A stretch of DNA of 64,000 bases, from positions 32,870-96,869 of the forward strand of contig NMRB01000909.1 of assembly GCA_002633025.1 (NCBI GenBank). Direction: 5' to 3'. Of the stretch, positions 42,550 through 52,447 are shown piece after piece (position 1 is the stretch's first letter; each line of letters opens with the position of its first letter). Under the pieces are notes generated by a model that saw only the letters and a program-made list of their open reading frames with translations, was not told where the DNA came from and searched no databases. Both the position numbers and the translations under genes were made by a program. Source of the DNA: Notospermus geniculatus. Lineage: Eukaryota; Nemertea; Pilidiophora; Heteronemertea; Lineidae.

Positions 42550-44952
42550 TTATTTACCCAGGTGAGATTCGTCTCCCTCTGATAATACATGCTTTGTCAA
42601 AAAAATGCTTTTGTTATTATTACAATGTGATGAAAAACAATTTGCATATAAAGAAAATTCTATTGTACTCTTTGTCACCACGCGCACCGTAACTGAATAC
42701 AAACACGATTTTAGATTATGGTGCTGTCTCTGTAAGCAAAATCTGAAATTAGAATTACCGTGGAAGGCGTCTTTTAGTTTGATCAGAACACAATAAGGTG
42801 TTTTCGTCTCTACATCACAATATATGCGCTCTGTTGTGGAAATCGTGTCAGGATAGATCTTATTGACAAATTCTTTAAACAAGGTCTGACACGTTGAACG
42901 GACCTTTCCTTCGTTTTCTGATAACACATTTTGGTAACCTTTATAAATTACAAAATCTTGAACAAAGAATTCGAGATTTTTGTCGAACTGTAATTTGAAA
43001 ACCTCATTAACATCTATCACGTCCACATAAGTTTCATTATCGCCAGTATGATGGGTAAAATGTAGCATTCCATTCACGGGTTGTACATATTCCCACAAAT
43101 ACGAGTAGAATCCGTGTCGATTCGTGTTATCGAGTATACTCTCTTCTTCCAGGAAAAAAGGTAATAAAAGGCGTGATAACTGATCATCTTTACCGATCAT
43201 TGGTAGGCGCAGGGAAGATGTTTTGCGGGTGTACACCGATGTATCTACAATATCAGATAAATCGAAAGCATTGATGCTGTTTTCAGGATCTTGATAAAGG
43301 AATAACATATTTGTCAACTTTTGAATATCTTCTCTTTTGACTGCAATCGCAGGGGGGAGACTAAAACAAAGACGCATCCCAATTTTCTTCTCGCAACAAC
43401 ATGATGTGGATTCTATTGCATTTATGTGTGTTGTTAAGTCTAATTCATTGGGACATGCGGATTTATAGCATGATACATTTACATGTTGAATATCAATTTG
43501 AAGACACTCCTGCAAAACTTTATTCATAAACACTTGAACTATCGCTGTTCTCAGGAAATTTCGTAAGTATTCTAAATTTCTGAACTTCGAATGCTTTTCG
43601 ACTGGGATGTCCAGGTCTAACACAATGTTATAGACCAAGAGATTTGAATTGTGAATTTCGTGCAGATTGAATCGCGTGAACTCTTGTAAATTTGCACGCA
43701 TAAAAGAAATCAAACCGTGTCGTACATAATTTGTAAGACGCTGGTTCACATCCAAACCCCATGGTTTACATTTTTCGAACGCTCTCGAGGACAAATGCCG
43801 TATATTGCTACATAGATCGACGTTTTGCGGCAAAAACATCCGAAAAAATGACTGGGAGGGTATGAAATTAGGAATACAAAATTTCACGCGAGTGGACTCA
43901 CCCACAGATCTCATATTCAGAAAAATAGGTCTGGGTTTGAAAACGTGTGCATTTTTCGGTTCATCAGTAAAAAAAATGTCCAATGCTGGATAGGTCTGCA
44001 TCAATACGTCATAGACTCCAGATAAAACTGATAAAGTTGTATTTAAATCTGCAACAACTGGCCTAATTATTCCATGTTGAAATGACTGTTTTGTGTAATC
44101 TTTATACAAACTAATGAAATCCTTCAATGTGAATTCGCGTAGTCTGACATTAGCTGGGTCGCTCAATGTTCGATACCCATTATTTTTGGAGATATTTTTT
44201 GGAAATTTACATCGTGTAATTTGATAATTTTGTTGGATAAATTTTTGCAATGTATCTTCAGGGAAAATATCTTTCACTTGTATATCAACAACACGCAGAT
44301 AATTTTCTAGGTCCATTTTAGTCTTCACCCCCTGTGGTGGGAGTAATCTGAACATCTGTTGATTAAGTAGTTTTACCTTCAAAATTAATTGATAACCAAA
44401 AAAGGCATATTCCTGTCTGAGATTTTTCATGAGAGGTGTCAACTTTTTATTCAGCGCGTCTAAATTTACTTCGTGTTGAATAATACTCTCTGTTACGGTG
44501 TAAAGGTACAATGAGAGATCCTCCAGTCCATTTGCATACAAACTAGTCAGCACATCAAAGATATCTTCTGCACTATATTCCATTGTACTCGTCTGAGAAG
44601 GTACTAAATGTGCACACTCTTCGAGCAACTGAGCTCGTGTAGGAATAGACTTCAGGAAATAATTCCAGAAAAAAAATAAGACACTAATGACGTATACACA
44701 TTCGATACGACAATGTTTAGATATCATAATTAAGTGAGAATTTAGGTTGGAGTTTTGAAATCCATTTCTAAAGAAATTTTTTGAAAGGTGTAACGATACG
44801 AAATTTACTCCCACTTTGGTGCAAAAATCATTGATGGTAATGAATCCAGCCCTTATTATATTCCGATCCAATGAAGGTATTGTTAAAATATGTTTTATAC
44901 GAAATTCGTTTATATTTCCTTTGTATGGAAGGAATACCTCTAATCTAGACAT
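42550..44952 (-). CDS. Helicase-primase primase subunit (UL52-like)
   Basis: 800 residues from the ATG at 44952. The frame continues upstream across an N into a different gene, but a TATATTTTA-type box about 45 nt before this ATG supports the start. The archaeo-eukaryotic primase catalytic DxD is LDLDIP (Asp446, Asp448). LRLPMIGK at about 581-588 is the Arg/Lys nucleotide-binding segment. The C-terminal zinc site is CFSSHC at 772-777 preceded by an aromatic strand (EFSLYAN), as in UL52 and PrimPol proteins. It would make RNA primers in complex with the UL5-like helicase, found at 50 kb. Uninterrupted and probably complete at its C-terminus. Confidence 0.8.
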   Translation of the reverse strand: MSRLEVFLPYKGNINEFRIKHILTIPSLDRNIIRAGFITINDFCTKVGVNFVSLHLSKNFFRNGFQNSNLNSHLIMISKHCRIECVYVISVLFFFWNYFLKSIPTRAQLLEECAHLVPSQTSTMEYSAEDIFDVLTSLYANGLEDLSLYLYTVTESIIQHEVNLDALNKKLTPLMKNLRQEYAFFGYQLILKVKLLNQQMFRLLPPQGVKTKMDLENYLRVVDIQVKDIFPEDTLQKFIQQNYQITRCKFPKNISKNNGYRTLSDPANVRLREFTLKDFISLYKDYTKQSFQHGIIRPVVADLNTTLSVLSGVYDVLMQTYPALDIFFTDEPKNAHVFKPRPIFLNMRSVGESTRVKFCIPNFIPSQSFFRMFLPQNVDLCSNIRHLSSRAFEKCKPWGLDVNQRLTNYVRHGLISFMRANLQEFTRFNLHEIHNSNLLVYNIVLDLDIPVEKHSKFRNLEYLRNFLRTAIVQVFMNKVLQECLQIDIQHVNVSCYKSACPNELDLTTHINAIESTSCCCEKKIGMRLCFSLPPAIAVKREDIQKLTNMLFLYQDPENSINAFDLSDIVDTSVYTRKTSSLRLPMIGKDDQLSRLLLPFFLEEESILDNTNRHGFYSYLWEYVQPVNGMLHFTHHTGDNETYVDVIDVNEVFKLQFDKNLEFFVQDFVIYKGYQNVLSENEGKVRSTCQTLFKEFVNKIYPDTISTTERIYCDVETKTPYCVLIKLKDAFHGNSNFRFCLQRQHHNLKSCLYSVTVRVVTKSTIEFSLYANCFSSHCNNNKSIFLTKHVLSEGDESHLGK

Positions 44953-45006
44953 CTTTTCATCATCATCGGTACCGTACTTATGCAAACAAATAAAATATAA
45001 ATTTAA

Positions 45007-45007
45007 N
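45007..45007. other. Single N joining two different viral genes
   Basis: Left of it is the primase 5' flank. Right of it is the beginning of a copy of the gene found whole at 52448. The apparent fused frame across it is an artefact of the join. Confidence 0.8.
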
Positions 45008-45381
45008 TCCCAACATATGTTAGGTGCAAGTGCTGTAAAAACGGGATGAACGATTTGCAGATATTTCAAACATTCCAATGAGGTCATCGTGGGCACTCTT
45101 GGAAATTTCCATATCTGGTCCATCGTGAAAGGACCATAATCTGCAGAGTCTTCTGGGAGAGTTCTGTTTAGAATGTACAAGCACTTGTCAATACACAAAT
45201 TACCAGGCGATATTATTTTACCATTATGTATGGGCTCGGCCATCCTGTAGAATCTATTCCACCCACAGACATAGACATTGTCGATTTTTATATTTCCTTC
45301 TGGGCGAAAGGCCTGAAAGATGGCGTAATCAAGTGTTGCTTTGACTGTAGAGGGAAGATGTGTGTATGTTTTCTCGTCCAT
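45008..45381 (-). pseudogene. 5' fragment of a second copy of the 52448 gene
   Basis: The first 124 codons match residues 1-124 of the 223-residue protein at 52448-53119, differing at only a handful of positions. The match also extends upstream of the ATG to about 45435, including the ACATACATAAATAGG leader. The copy is inverted relative to the complete one and stops at the N. It shows that a second, slightly diverged copy of this viral region exists. Confidence 0.85.
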
Positions 45382-45441
45382 ATTCGAAATGTTACGGGGA
45401 ATATGAAGGGGCCCTATTTATGTATGTGTGACCCTCAATAA

Positions 45442-45740
45442 ATTCAGGTATTGTCCAAGCCAACCTCACTTCAACAAGGCAAAATGCCAGGCCTGTGCAA
45501 CAGACCCATAAAGTGAACACAATGCCGTAAACCACAGTATTCACCACTTGACTGAGCATACCCTCAGATTTATGATAGCCTCATGGGAAGTGAACCAAGT
45601 TACCTCAGTATCATTAGGTAACTGTGACATGGATTGTTTACGACTGACCTTTGTACGTTTTCAAGCGTTTTATTTCTCATGTTGAGGTAAGGTTGACTTC
45701 GACTGTAGTGAGGGTTCATAACCTCCACCCGTTCATTTGC
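45442..45740. other. Spacer, nothing recognised
   Basis: Carries an AATAAA at 45436-45441 and host-like sequence. No gene seen. Confidence 0.4.
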
Positions 45741-45787
45741 CATTTATGAGGTATCGGGGGTTCCTCCATTTGCCCAAAACTATTTAA
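45741..45787 (+). promoter_or_regulatory. Promoter of secreted protein 1, TATTTAA box
   Basis: The stretch CATTTATGAGGTATCG, TTCCTCCATTTG and ACTATTTAACCG is shared with the promoter of the paralogue at about 46715-46770. TATTTAA is at 45781-45787, 40 nt before the ATG at 45821. Confidence 0.7.
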
Positions 45788-45820
45788 CCGAGATTTTTCC
45801 CCTGATTGACAATCATAAAA

Positions 45821-46528
45821 ATGTCAAGATTAATATTTGTCTGTATTTTCCTTGTCATACTTCAGGTATGTCAGGCACACCTCATTAACGTATTAGCAAA
45901 AATAAAAGAAGAGCAAAAATTCAACTGTAACCTATTATATCGGCAACAAAGGCGGGGTATTAAGGATATTATTTACGGCCCTGAACTAAAGGACCCTACT
46001 CCTAACCGAATCAAACTGCAGCATCCAAAGAAAGGACGTACGGCCGATTGGAAATGTTTGGTGTCGAATAACGTGGGTCTCATCAAATGTCTTGTAGGAT
46101 ATCACTATGGTCCGATAAGATATGTATGGCTCTCAAATAAACAACCTCTTCCACCCATGTTATGCGATGGGCAGAAAGACATAACGTACCAATTTGTACA
46201 TCCTTCCTACGATTTGAAAGACGGTTGTGTTTTGTATCAAGATAAATTGCGCGAATATAACTTTGTGGGAATATGTGGGCTAAAATCTGACAATAGGATC
46301 AGTGTTCTCCACTACATTCCAAGACTCGGTAATGCGCCCATTCATAGAGACTCAAGGGGCTCCTTACGCCGGGTCATAAATACTCTGCCAAGTCTAAAAA
46401 TTCCCCCGCCAAGTCAAAAAAAAGAAAAAATCTTCAACCCCCTTCGACGTCGCTATCCAAGGAATACTCGGATACTCAACCGGTTGACAGACACAAACTT
46501 TAAAAAGTCGGGCTGGAGCTCGAAATAA
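45821..46528 (+). CDS. Secreted viral protein 1, possible Ig-like domain
   Basis: 235 residues from ATG 45821; an in-frame TTG 15 nt upstream is not the start because the paralogue begins at the same Met. A signal peptide is clear (MSRLIFVCIFLVILQVCQA, cleavage likely after residue 19). The mature part has KCLVGYHYGPIRYVWL with Cys90 and Trp103, and EYNFVGIC with Cys152, the Cys...Trp...Cys spacing of an Ig-type sandwich. More Cys are at 36, 79, 115 and 136. The last 60 residues are basic and Pro/Ser-rich. Its tandem neighbour is a paralogue. A secreted decoy or envelope-associated role is possible but is inference only. Confidence 0.65.
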   Translation: MSRLIFVCIFLVILQVCQAHLINVLAKIKEEQKFNCNLLYRQQRRGIKDIIYGPELKDPTPNRIKLQHPKKGRTADWKCLVSNNVGLIKCLVGYHYGPIRYVWLSNKQPLPPMLCDGQKDITYQFVHPSYDLKDGCVLYQDKLREYNFVGICGLKSDNRISVLHYIPRLGNAPIHRDSRGSLRRVINTLPSLKIPPPSQKKEKIFNPLRRRYPRNTRILNRLTDTNFKKSGWSSK

Positions 46529-46714
46529 AATGTACAAGATTCATAGTCACCTATGTTACGTTGCTGTGCGAATATTTAGTTGCCTTCATAGATCGTGGTT
46601 ACAGAGGTCTCACATGATCAAAGGTAAATTTATTTATCGGGGTTATTCAAGTGGGGAGGTTTGAGAGATCTTATATAATTAGAGGTCGTCATTACCGTCA
46701 ACAATTTTGCCATT

Positions 46715-46764
46715 TGCCATTTACGAGGTGTCGTGAGTTTCTCCATTTGACCACGACTATTTAA
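46715..46764 (+). promoter_or_regulatory. Promoter of secreted protein 2, TATTTAA box
   Basis: Duplicate of the 45741-45787 region. TATTTAA at 46758-46764 is 37 nt before the ATG at 46795. Confidence 0.7.
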
Positions 46765-46794
46765 ACGAATTTTTCCCTGATGGCATTTTTATGA

Positions 46795-47373
46795 ATGTCA
46801 AGATTAATATTTGTCTGTATTTTCTTTGTAATTTTTCAAGCACATTTCATTAACGTATTTGCCAAAAAAAAGAGTAGTACACATACAAAGGTAACATGTT
46901 ATATGGGTAACAAAGACAGTCGTGTAGGGCAAAAGCTTCTCAGTATTAGTAAAATTGTAATAGATATTAATGACGTTATTTACGCTTCTAGCCCTAAGAA
47001 AACGAAGAATAGGAAAAAAGAGAAGAAACTGGATGAAGAGTGGAAACTGCAATTCCCCAAAGAAGGATATATAGCCGATGAGGACTGTTTGATCTCGAAT
47101 CACGTGGACCTCATGAAACTTATATTAAGCCATTGGGGTGAACGTGTGGAGCAAGGGATGGCATTTATGTGGCTCACCAAAAAAAAGCCTCTTCCACGCA
47201 AAAAGCTATGCGATGGACAGTATAATAACATAACGTCCCAATCTTTGCATCCTGTATACAGTTTGATAAACGACTGTGTTATGTATGAAAATAAAACCGT
47301 GAAATATAACTTTATAGGAAAATGTCCGATAAAACCGAACAATAGGCAGAAGAATAGGGAGAAAGAAAACTAA
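46795..47373 (+). CDS. Secreted viral protein 2, paralogue of protein 1
   Basis: 192 residues starting MSRLIFVCIFFVIFQA, a signal peptide nearly identical to that of protein 1 although the mature parts have diverged much more. Conserved blocks are DCLISNHVDLMK, MWLTKKKPLP, KLCDGQ, HPVYSLINDCVMY and KYNFIGKC. The Cys equivalent to Cys90 of protein 1 is replaced by Leu, so that disulfide is lost. It has inserted Lys-rich stretches and lacks the long basic tail. It probably arose by tandem duplication, including the promoter. Confidence 0.65.
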   Translation: MSRLIFVCIFFVIFQAHFINVFAKKKSSTHTKVTCYMGNKDSRVGQKLLSISKIVIDINDVIYASSPKKTKNRKKEKKLDEEWKLQFPKEGYIADEDCLISNHVDLMKLILSHWGERVEQGMAFMWLTKKKPLPRKKLCDGQYNNITSQSLHPVYSLINDCVMYENKTVKYNFIGKCPIKPNNRQKNREKEN

Positions 47374-47701
47374 GCCATTTCAACCCAACAAGGAATGTGG
47401 AATCTCCCCGGCCCATGGCTTTGACTGTTTTTGAAGCGCGCCTCTAATGACCATGTCCATAAACCTGTCACAACTTGTAAACATGTGATGGCAATATAGT
47501 AGTATCAAGTGATGCTGGGTGATCTCAGTTTGTAACATATATGGTTCACATACTCCACGGTCCTACGACAAGCACCTGGCTCATTTTTGATCATGGGGTT
47601 GTCAAAACTTTTGCGGACTATACAGACTCCCGCAAAACGTCGAATGGGGAGCACCACTAGTGCTGCTGCTTGATTAGGAACAGTAACACTACTCGTTGAT
47701 T

Positions 47702-47860
47702 CCTTTCAGATGTTTCGCCCAATTCCTGGCGTAGAAAAACGATGCAAACGATGCAGGAAAAGATTAAGAACAAGCTTCGGTCGCGAAAGTCATTTACTCG
47801 AATGCAGACAACGGGAGGCGTCATCAAGTGAAGATGAAGTAATCTGCCTCGCATTTGGAG
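47702..47860 (+). other. Zinc-finger exon, copy 1
   Basis: After CCTTTCAG, a good splice acceptor, the frame from 47710 reads MFRPIPGVEKRCKRCRKRLR and continues to a His...Cys pair (ESHLLEC), forming CxxC-HxxxC. The second finger is cut after EVICLA. A matching exon is at 49298-49520. The gene is not recognised; probably a host multi-exon gene. Confidence 0.45.
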
Positions 47861-48029
47861 TTGATTTTTGTGTACGGTATAACCAGTCATGCCAGTCATA
47901 GGACTCGTGACTACATTGATGAGGACTCGCGACAACATTGATGGTATTGGTAAGCATTGATTTGAATAGAACGACATAAAGTCACAGTCATCACTTGGCC
48001 TACTTTTTCGCGTGTTGCATATTGGTGCC

Positions 48030-48683
48030 GTAATCATGTTCATCAGGAACCTGGCAGCGCTCTCCACAGATTGAAGGCCGAGCGCCATCTTTAGACGGAG
48101 TTCAGAACTATTCAGGCCAAGTTAGGCCTATATCTCAGAGAGTAACGACGACACCAGTTGGCATAGGTCAAGGTCAATCAGGAACTGGGCAGCGCTCTCC
48201 ACAGATTGAAGGCCGAGCGCCATCTTTTTTAGACGAAGTTCAGAACTATTCAGGCCAAGTTATATCTCAGAGATTAGCGACGACACCAGTTGGCATAGGT
48301 CAAGGTCAATCAGGAACCTGGCAGCGCTCTTCCCCGACTGCGACACAGTGTTCAGACCTACAGCAGAAAAACCCACGCATGTTCGAGATATTAGGCCCAC
48401 CGATACCAGTTGGATAGTGTTTTGCACCGACTTCAACACAACTTGCTGACACACTTCAGAAATGTTCAGGCCAACCTCGACTTCAGGCACTGCAACAAGG
48501 ATCAGGAAATGCGTGGAGAAATTCCCACCCTTATCCACCACCGACCTTACCTCCTTCGGGATTTCCAACGCCTACATATCCAATATGGCTACATCAGATG
48601 CAACCGCTCTACCCTCAAGGGCAAGGAACACAATTGATACCACCGCCCCCTCCGTATACTTCTCGAACAGGCAAACTTCCGTA
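48030..48683 (+). pseudogene. Tandem 120 bp repeat and proline-rich degenerate coding stretch
   Basis: Two copies and part of a third of a unit (CAGCGCTCTCCACAGATTGA, GTTCAGAACTATTCAGGCC, GACACCAGTTGGCATAGGTC) run from 48040 to 48330. In one plus frame the region ends in a Pro-rich run with PPPTLPPSGFPTPTYPI and PPPPPYTSR before TAA at 48681, but an in-frame TAG near 48413 breaks it. It may be exon-derived host sequence. Confidence 0.3.
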
Positions 48684-49297
48684 AGAGGGCGCCCATTAGA
48701 GGTTCTCGAACATCACAAATACGTACGGCCAACCGCAAAACTGATGACGTCATCATCCAGATATGCTACCAAGACTGAGATACCCGGATTAGTTGTCCGA
48801 CAAAAGTCACGTGATCAACAATGACACATTCACTCATAACTATAATAATGCAAACATGCAGGAAACTAGTGTAAACAAATCATAATTAGCCTTCTCAGAA
48901 AGGGATGTAGGGTAGAAGGGTAATTCAAACTACTCAATATAAACAAGGAGGGGTCACTGAGGTTCCTAGAAACCCAGCACATGTGGTCTCAGGCATTGAG
49001 ATCATGCCGAGCTTCAGTCGCAGAGTTGACTTCAGAGTTTGCAAGGAGTCCGAACACTAGGGTGCCCTGGATGATTGAGAATAAGATTGAATCTGCAGCC
49101 AGAGTTAAGAGCATCAAGAGTGCAATGTTATGATATGGCTGTCATGTATTTAGGCCTAAAACCACTTCACACTTATGACCTGTTTGTGTGAGGACCTAGT
49201 TTGCAGTCAGCCATGTCAGCTAGTTGTTTACTACGGCTATGTCTAACAAGCGAAATCTATTCCCATGAAATTGACACTCGTAACACTCGTTGACTCT

Positions 49298-49560
49298 TTT
49301 CAGATGTTTCGCCCATTTCCTGGCGTGGAAAAACGATGCAAACGATGCCAGGATGAAGGATGAAGATGCAAACAATGTAGGAAAAGATTAAGAACAAGCT
49401 TCGGTCGTGAAAGTCATTTACGCGAATGCACACAACGGGATGCGTCATCAAGTGAAGAGGTAATCTGCCTCGCATGTCGAGGGAAGTTCCCTGAAGATGA
49501 CTTTCTGCAACACTGCCAGCTTTGTTGCTGCCGGAAATCTGACCTGCGATGATTGTTCCG
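49298..49560 (+). other. Zinc-finger exon, copy 2
   Basis: The same acceptor-like CTTTTCAG and MFRPFPGVEKRCKRC start as at 47702, with about 25 extra bases that duplicate the GATGCAAACRATG word and shift the frame. The following frame keeps CKQCRKRLR...HLREC and adds CLACRGKFPEDDFLQHC, a complete second CxxC...HxxxC-type finger. Confidence 0.45.
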
Positions 49561-50253
49561 AAAAGTTCCACTCAATCGGAGGGGTCCATCTGCTAGAACT
49601 GAATGCGAAGACATAATAATCATAAATATATCACACCCCATTTTCTTGTATACTCTGCACATGTATTTTTTTTCATTCTACCCCTGAGTTAGGTATTCCC
49701 AAGATATCCCAACCTTCTTGTGCTTTCTCCTGTCTCTTTCTCTTGATCATTTGAGACAGGGGTGTGGCGTGACAGCGCGTGAATTAAAGTGTCTATTTAC
49801 TACTGTTCGTAGCTAGAGTAGTGGTTGTTTACGAGGAGGGTGGCCTACTGAAATCCGAGTTCGATTTGTTCCAGGGTATCTAGTTGAAGTCTTTTCTGTT
49901 TATGACTTGTAAAATCTCAAGGAATGCTGTTAGGCTATCTCAGGCGTTTTGTCAGGCCTGGGGGTAAGGTTTTACCTCATAATTTGCGCATGATACCAAA
50001 CTGATGACCCTGCCTATGGGCATATCTGGGGGTAATTATCAGTGATGGATAGTTGGTAGCAGTAATCATACCATCATATAGATGACGGATGTGCAGTTGA
50101 ACAGCCATGTCTTCTTGAATACAGGGGTGGTTGGGAACCCCGTGAATAAATGCAACACCTTCGAAATTGAGTTACCCTCTCTCTCTATTCAAGCCGTTCT
50201 TTATCTAGGCTATCGTAAGGAGTAGTGAATGAGTTGATTGTTAGTGCCATATT
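49561..50253. other. Spacer upstream of the helicase gene
   Basis: No gene or clear TATA-type box recognised. A short CT repeat lies at about 50178-50186. Confidence 0.4.
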
Positions 50254-51729
50254 ATGAGTCACACTTCAAAATTAACAGAAAATTTCATGAAGGAAAAAAA
50301 TGCGATTGTGCAACAAATTGAAGTTATGTCCCGGCGAGCCATATCACCTGTAAATATCGTGATTCCATTGGAAGATGATCAGGAGATAATTGTAAATCAT
50401 CACCCTCTCTCTTACTACAAAGAAAGAATAGATAATTTTCCAGTTATACCTTTTGGCTTGTTTGGTTTCTTGGGTAATGCCGGAGCGGGCAAATCGTCAT
50501 CAGCCGCCATACTTTTTGACTGTATAGGAAACGCTATCGGTACGGGTGCTACAAACTCAGCAAAGACAAATTTTCAAAACAATTTAACCTCGAATTCAAA
50601 CCGGATACAAACTATACATCGCGTTTTGGGGATCACATATAATACCATGGAATGCCCTCCTACACCAGCTACATTTAATATTTGTAATGTTGAAACATTA
50701 CATGAATTATTTTTGAATGAGATGATACGTTTGACCGATCAATTAAAAATACTTTTCAAAAATATAATGGCAAAAATGGAAACGTTACAGGGAAAAATCT
50801 TATTACATGGTACTACGGATCAAGAAGAATTCATTTTCCAGTTGTGGGAGATGCCACATTTTGAATCAATTACACCACTTTTGCAAAAGAATGTAATTTT
50901 TGTTGACGAAGCTGGAACCTGTTCGTATATTTTCTTAGTTTTGACTGTGGTCTTATGGTGGGCAGTAAATACCTATTTCAAGACGCCTCAATGTGAATAT
51001 GCTCAGCCAGTGATGGTTCTGATAGGTTCTCCTTCACAAACTAAAGCATTGGAAAATAATAGTGTGGGGATAAAATGTGTGCCAAGTCTATTAGATGTTA
51101 TCTTTAGCAAAGCTTATAAGAACTCAGGACTCCGAGGTGATTTCAATGGGGTGATTTTTCTAATGAATAAACGCTTACGAAATCAACCAATTTTACAAGG
51201 AATCATTGATCGTTTGGAGTATGACGAGAAATTATCTGACACTCAAATTTTATGGTTAACGAGTAAAATTGTTGGGGATGAGAAAATCAAAGATCCGAAT
51301 TATAGACCAGATTTGACTAGGCTCTTTCCTTCCCATAAACAAGTGGCTTTATACAACGATGCGATTATGAAAACCACAGAGAAAGATTTAGTTATAGATT
51401 TGCCGATTTACCTCTTAGTCAGCGAATCATGTTTAGAGACCAATGTATCGGATGAATTTATTTATTCTTTCTTAAGGAAAATTGCTAATTATTCCCAATT
51501 TCATGACATAAAATGTGAAAATATTAACCGTTGCGACGAATTTAATTTGACCTCATTGTTATCAGATGAAGATTTATTGAAATTTTCTATCGACCCGACC
51601 GAAGATGATATCAAAATAAACATACTTCCTATGTTTACAAAAAAATATGTGGTCTTCAAAGCAACTAGGAAAATTATCAAAAGAAACGGAGAGTCACATG
51701 TTGCTCGCATCAATCTGTTTCTTGGATAG
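50254..51729 (+). CDS. Helicase-primase helicase subunit (UL5-like), C-terminus missing
   Basis: 491 residues from an ATG. Superfamily 1 motifs: I GNAGAGKSS (74-82, Lys80), Ia around GATNSAKTNF, II VDEAGT (Asp218, Glu219), III GSPSQT (258-263), IV NKRLRN (305-310). These match the herpesvirus UL5 helicase, partner of the primase at 42 kb. Motifs V and VI, needed for ATP hydrolysis, are not seen before the stop, and the family is normally far longer. The plus frame that leads into the next ORF is already open before this stop, so a frameshift near 51700-51730 may have split a longer gene; I could not find motifs V and VI in that continuation either. Confidence 0.82.
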   Translation: MSHTSKLTENFMKEKNAIVQQIEVMSRRAISPVNIVIPLEDDQEIIVNHHPLSYYKERIDNFPVIPFGLFGFLGNAGAGKSSSAAILFDCIGNAIGTGATNSAKTNFQNNLTSNSNRIQTIHRVLGITYNTMECPPTPATFNICNVETLHELFLNEMIRLTDQLKILFKNIMAKMETLQGKILLHGTTDQEEFIFQLWEMPHFESITPLLQKNVIFVDEAGTCSYIFLVLTVVLWWAVNTYFKTPQCEYAQPVMVLIGSPSQTKALENNSVGIKCVPSLLDVIFSKAYKNSGLRGDFNGVIFLMNKRLRNQPILQGIIDRLEYDEKLSDTQILWLTSKIVGDEKIKDPNYRPDLTRLFPSHKQVALYNDAIMKTTEKDLVIDLPIYLLVSESCLETNVSDEFIYSFLRKIANYSQFHDIKCENINRCDEFNLTSLLSDEDLLKFSIDPTEDDIKINILPMFTKKYVVFKATRKIIKRNGESHVARINLFLG

Positions 51730-51776
51730 GCTATGCGGGGAAACCTAAAACGTTTCTCATTTCGTTAAAAGAGTTC

Positions 51777-52415
51777 ATGGACCTATCAGAACCCGATACC
51801 GAATCAAAAATTCTCCGCTTCCTTTCAGATATCACGTACGAATTTCTAAAGGTAATGCTCGATAAGTTCACAGAGGGTTTAGACAAGCAGTTATGTACTA
51901 CTGTGATGGACTTACAGCATAAATATTCTACCAATAGTATATATGAATTCGATACCGACGAATGCGTATCTTTCATAACTGATGTACAGAAAATTATAGA
52001 AACCTACGGCACGGTACATTTTATGGAAACAGACTTGTCATTGTACAGTTCCATGTATAGGAAACACGACGCCCGTTATTGTACTAGAATTCATTATCCA
52101 CAACAATTTGTGACGATTAGTGAAAGCTTCATGTTATTAGACCATAGGAATGCAAATTTCAGGCGCGTGCACAACAAAAAAACTGCAACGAAAACTATGA
52201 AGACCTTTCGCGACATTAAACTTGATGTATTAGACAACATCACGAACACACATAACACAACCTTAGAATTGATATTACAGGCGACAAACGGGATTATATG
52301 CCTCAGCACTTGTACGTTATCGCATGCGCCTTCCGATGAACCCGATACAGACCAATACTGCGACATTACTCGAGCAATATTCACGAAATACCCAGATTTA
52401 CACATACATAAATAG
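51777..52415 (+). CDS. Viral protein of unknown function, or displaced helicase tail
   Basis: 212 residues from ATG MDLSEPDTE. Its frame is open upstream of the ATG, overlapping the end of the helicase gene, so it may be the continuation of that gene after a frameshift or a separate gene. No known motif is visible. It has an acidic start, a helical middle and two Cys near CLSTC. Its stop codon overlaps the TATA-like leader of the next gene (ATAAATAG), a tight viral-style arrangement. Confidence 0.5.
   Translation: MDLSEPDTESKILRFLSDITYEFLKVMLDKFTEGLDKQLCTTVMDLQHKYSTNSIYEFDTDECVSFITDVQKIIETYGTVHFMETDLSLYSSMYRKHDARYCTRIHYPQQFVTISESFMLLDHRNANFRRVHNKKTATKTMKTFRDIKLDVLDNITNTHNTTLELILQATNGIICLSTCTLSHAPSDEPDTDQYCDITRAIFTKYPDLHIHK
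52407..52413 (+). promoter_or_regulatory. TATA-like box (ATAAATA) of the 52448 gene
   Basis: CATAAATAGGT lies about 40 nt before the ATG and is preserved in the inverted second copy near 45420. It overlaps the end of the preceding coding sequence. Confidence 0.45.
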
Positions 52416-52447
52416 GTCTCAAACATATTCCCAGTGACACTTCGAAT

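Noticed and set aside
42550-45381. A single 943-residue protein across the N at 45007
   Set aside because: The first 124 codons are a copy of the 52448 gene and the rest is the primase with its own ATG and TATA-like box; the fusion is a join artefact.
45806-45820. TTG start for secreted protein 1
   Set aside because: The paralogue begins at the shared MSRLIF Met and the signal peptide starts there.
48462-48824. 120-codon plus-strand frame
   Set aside because: A Pro-rich reading of the same DNA in another frame looks more coding-like, and neither is intact.
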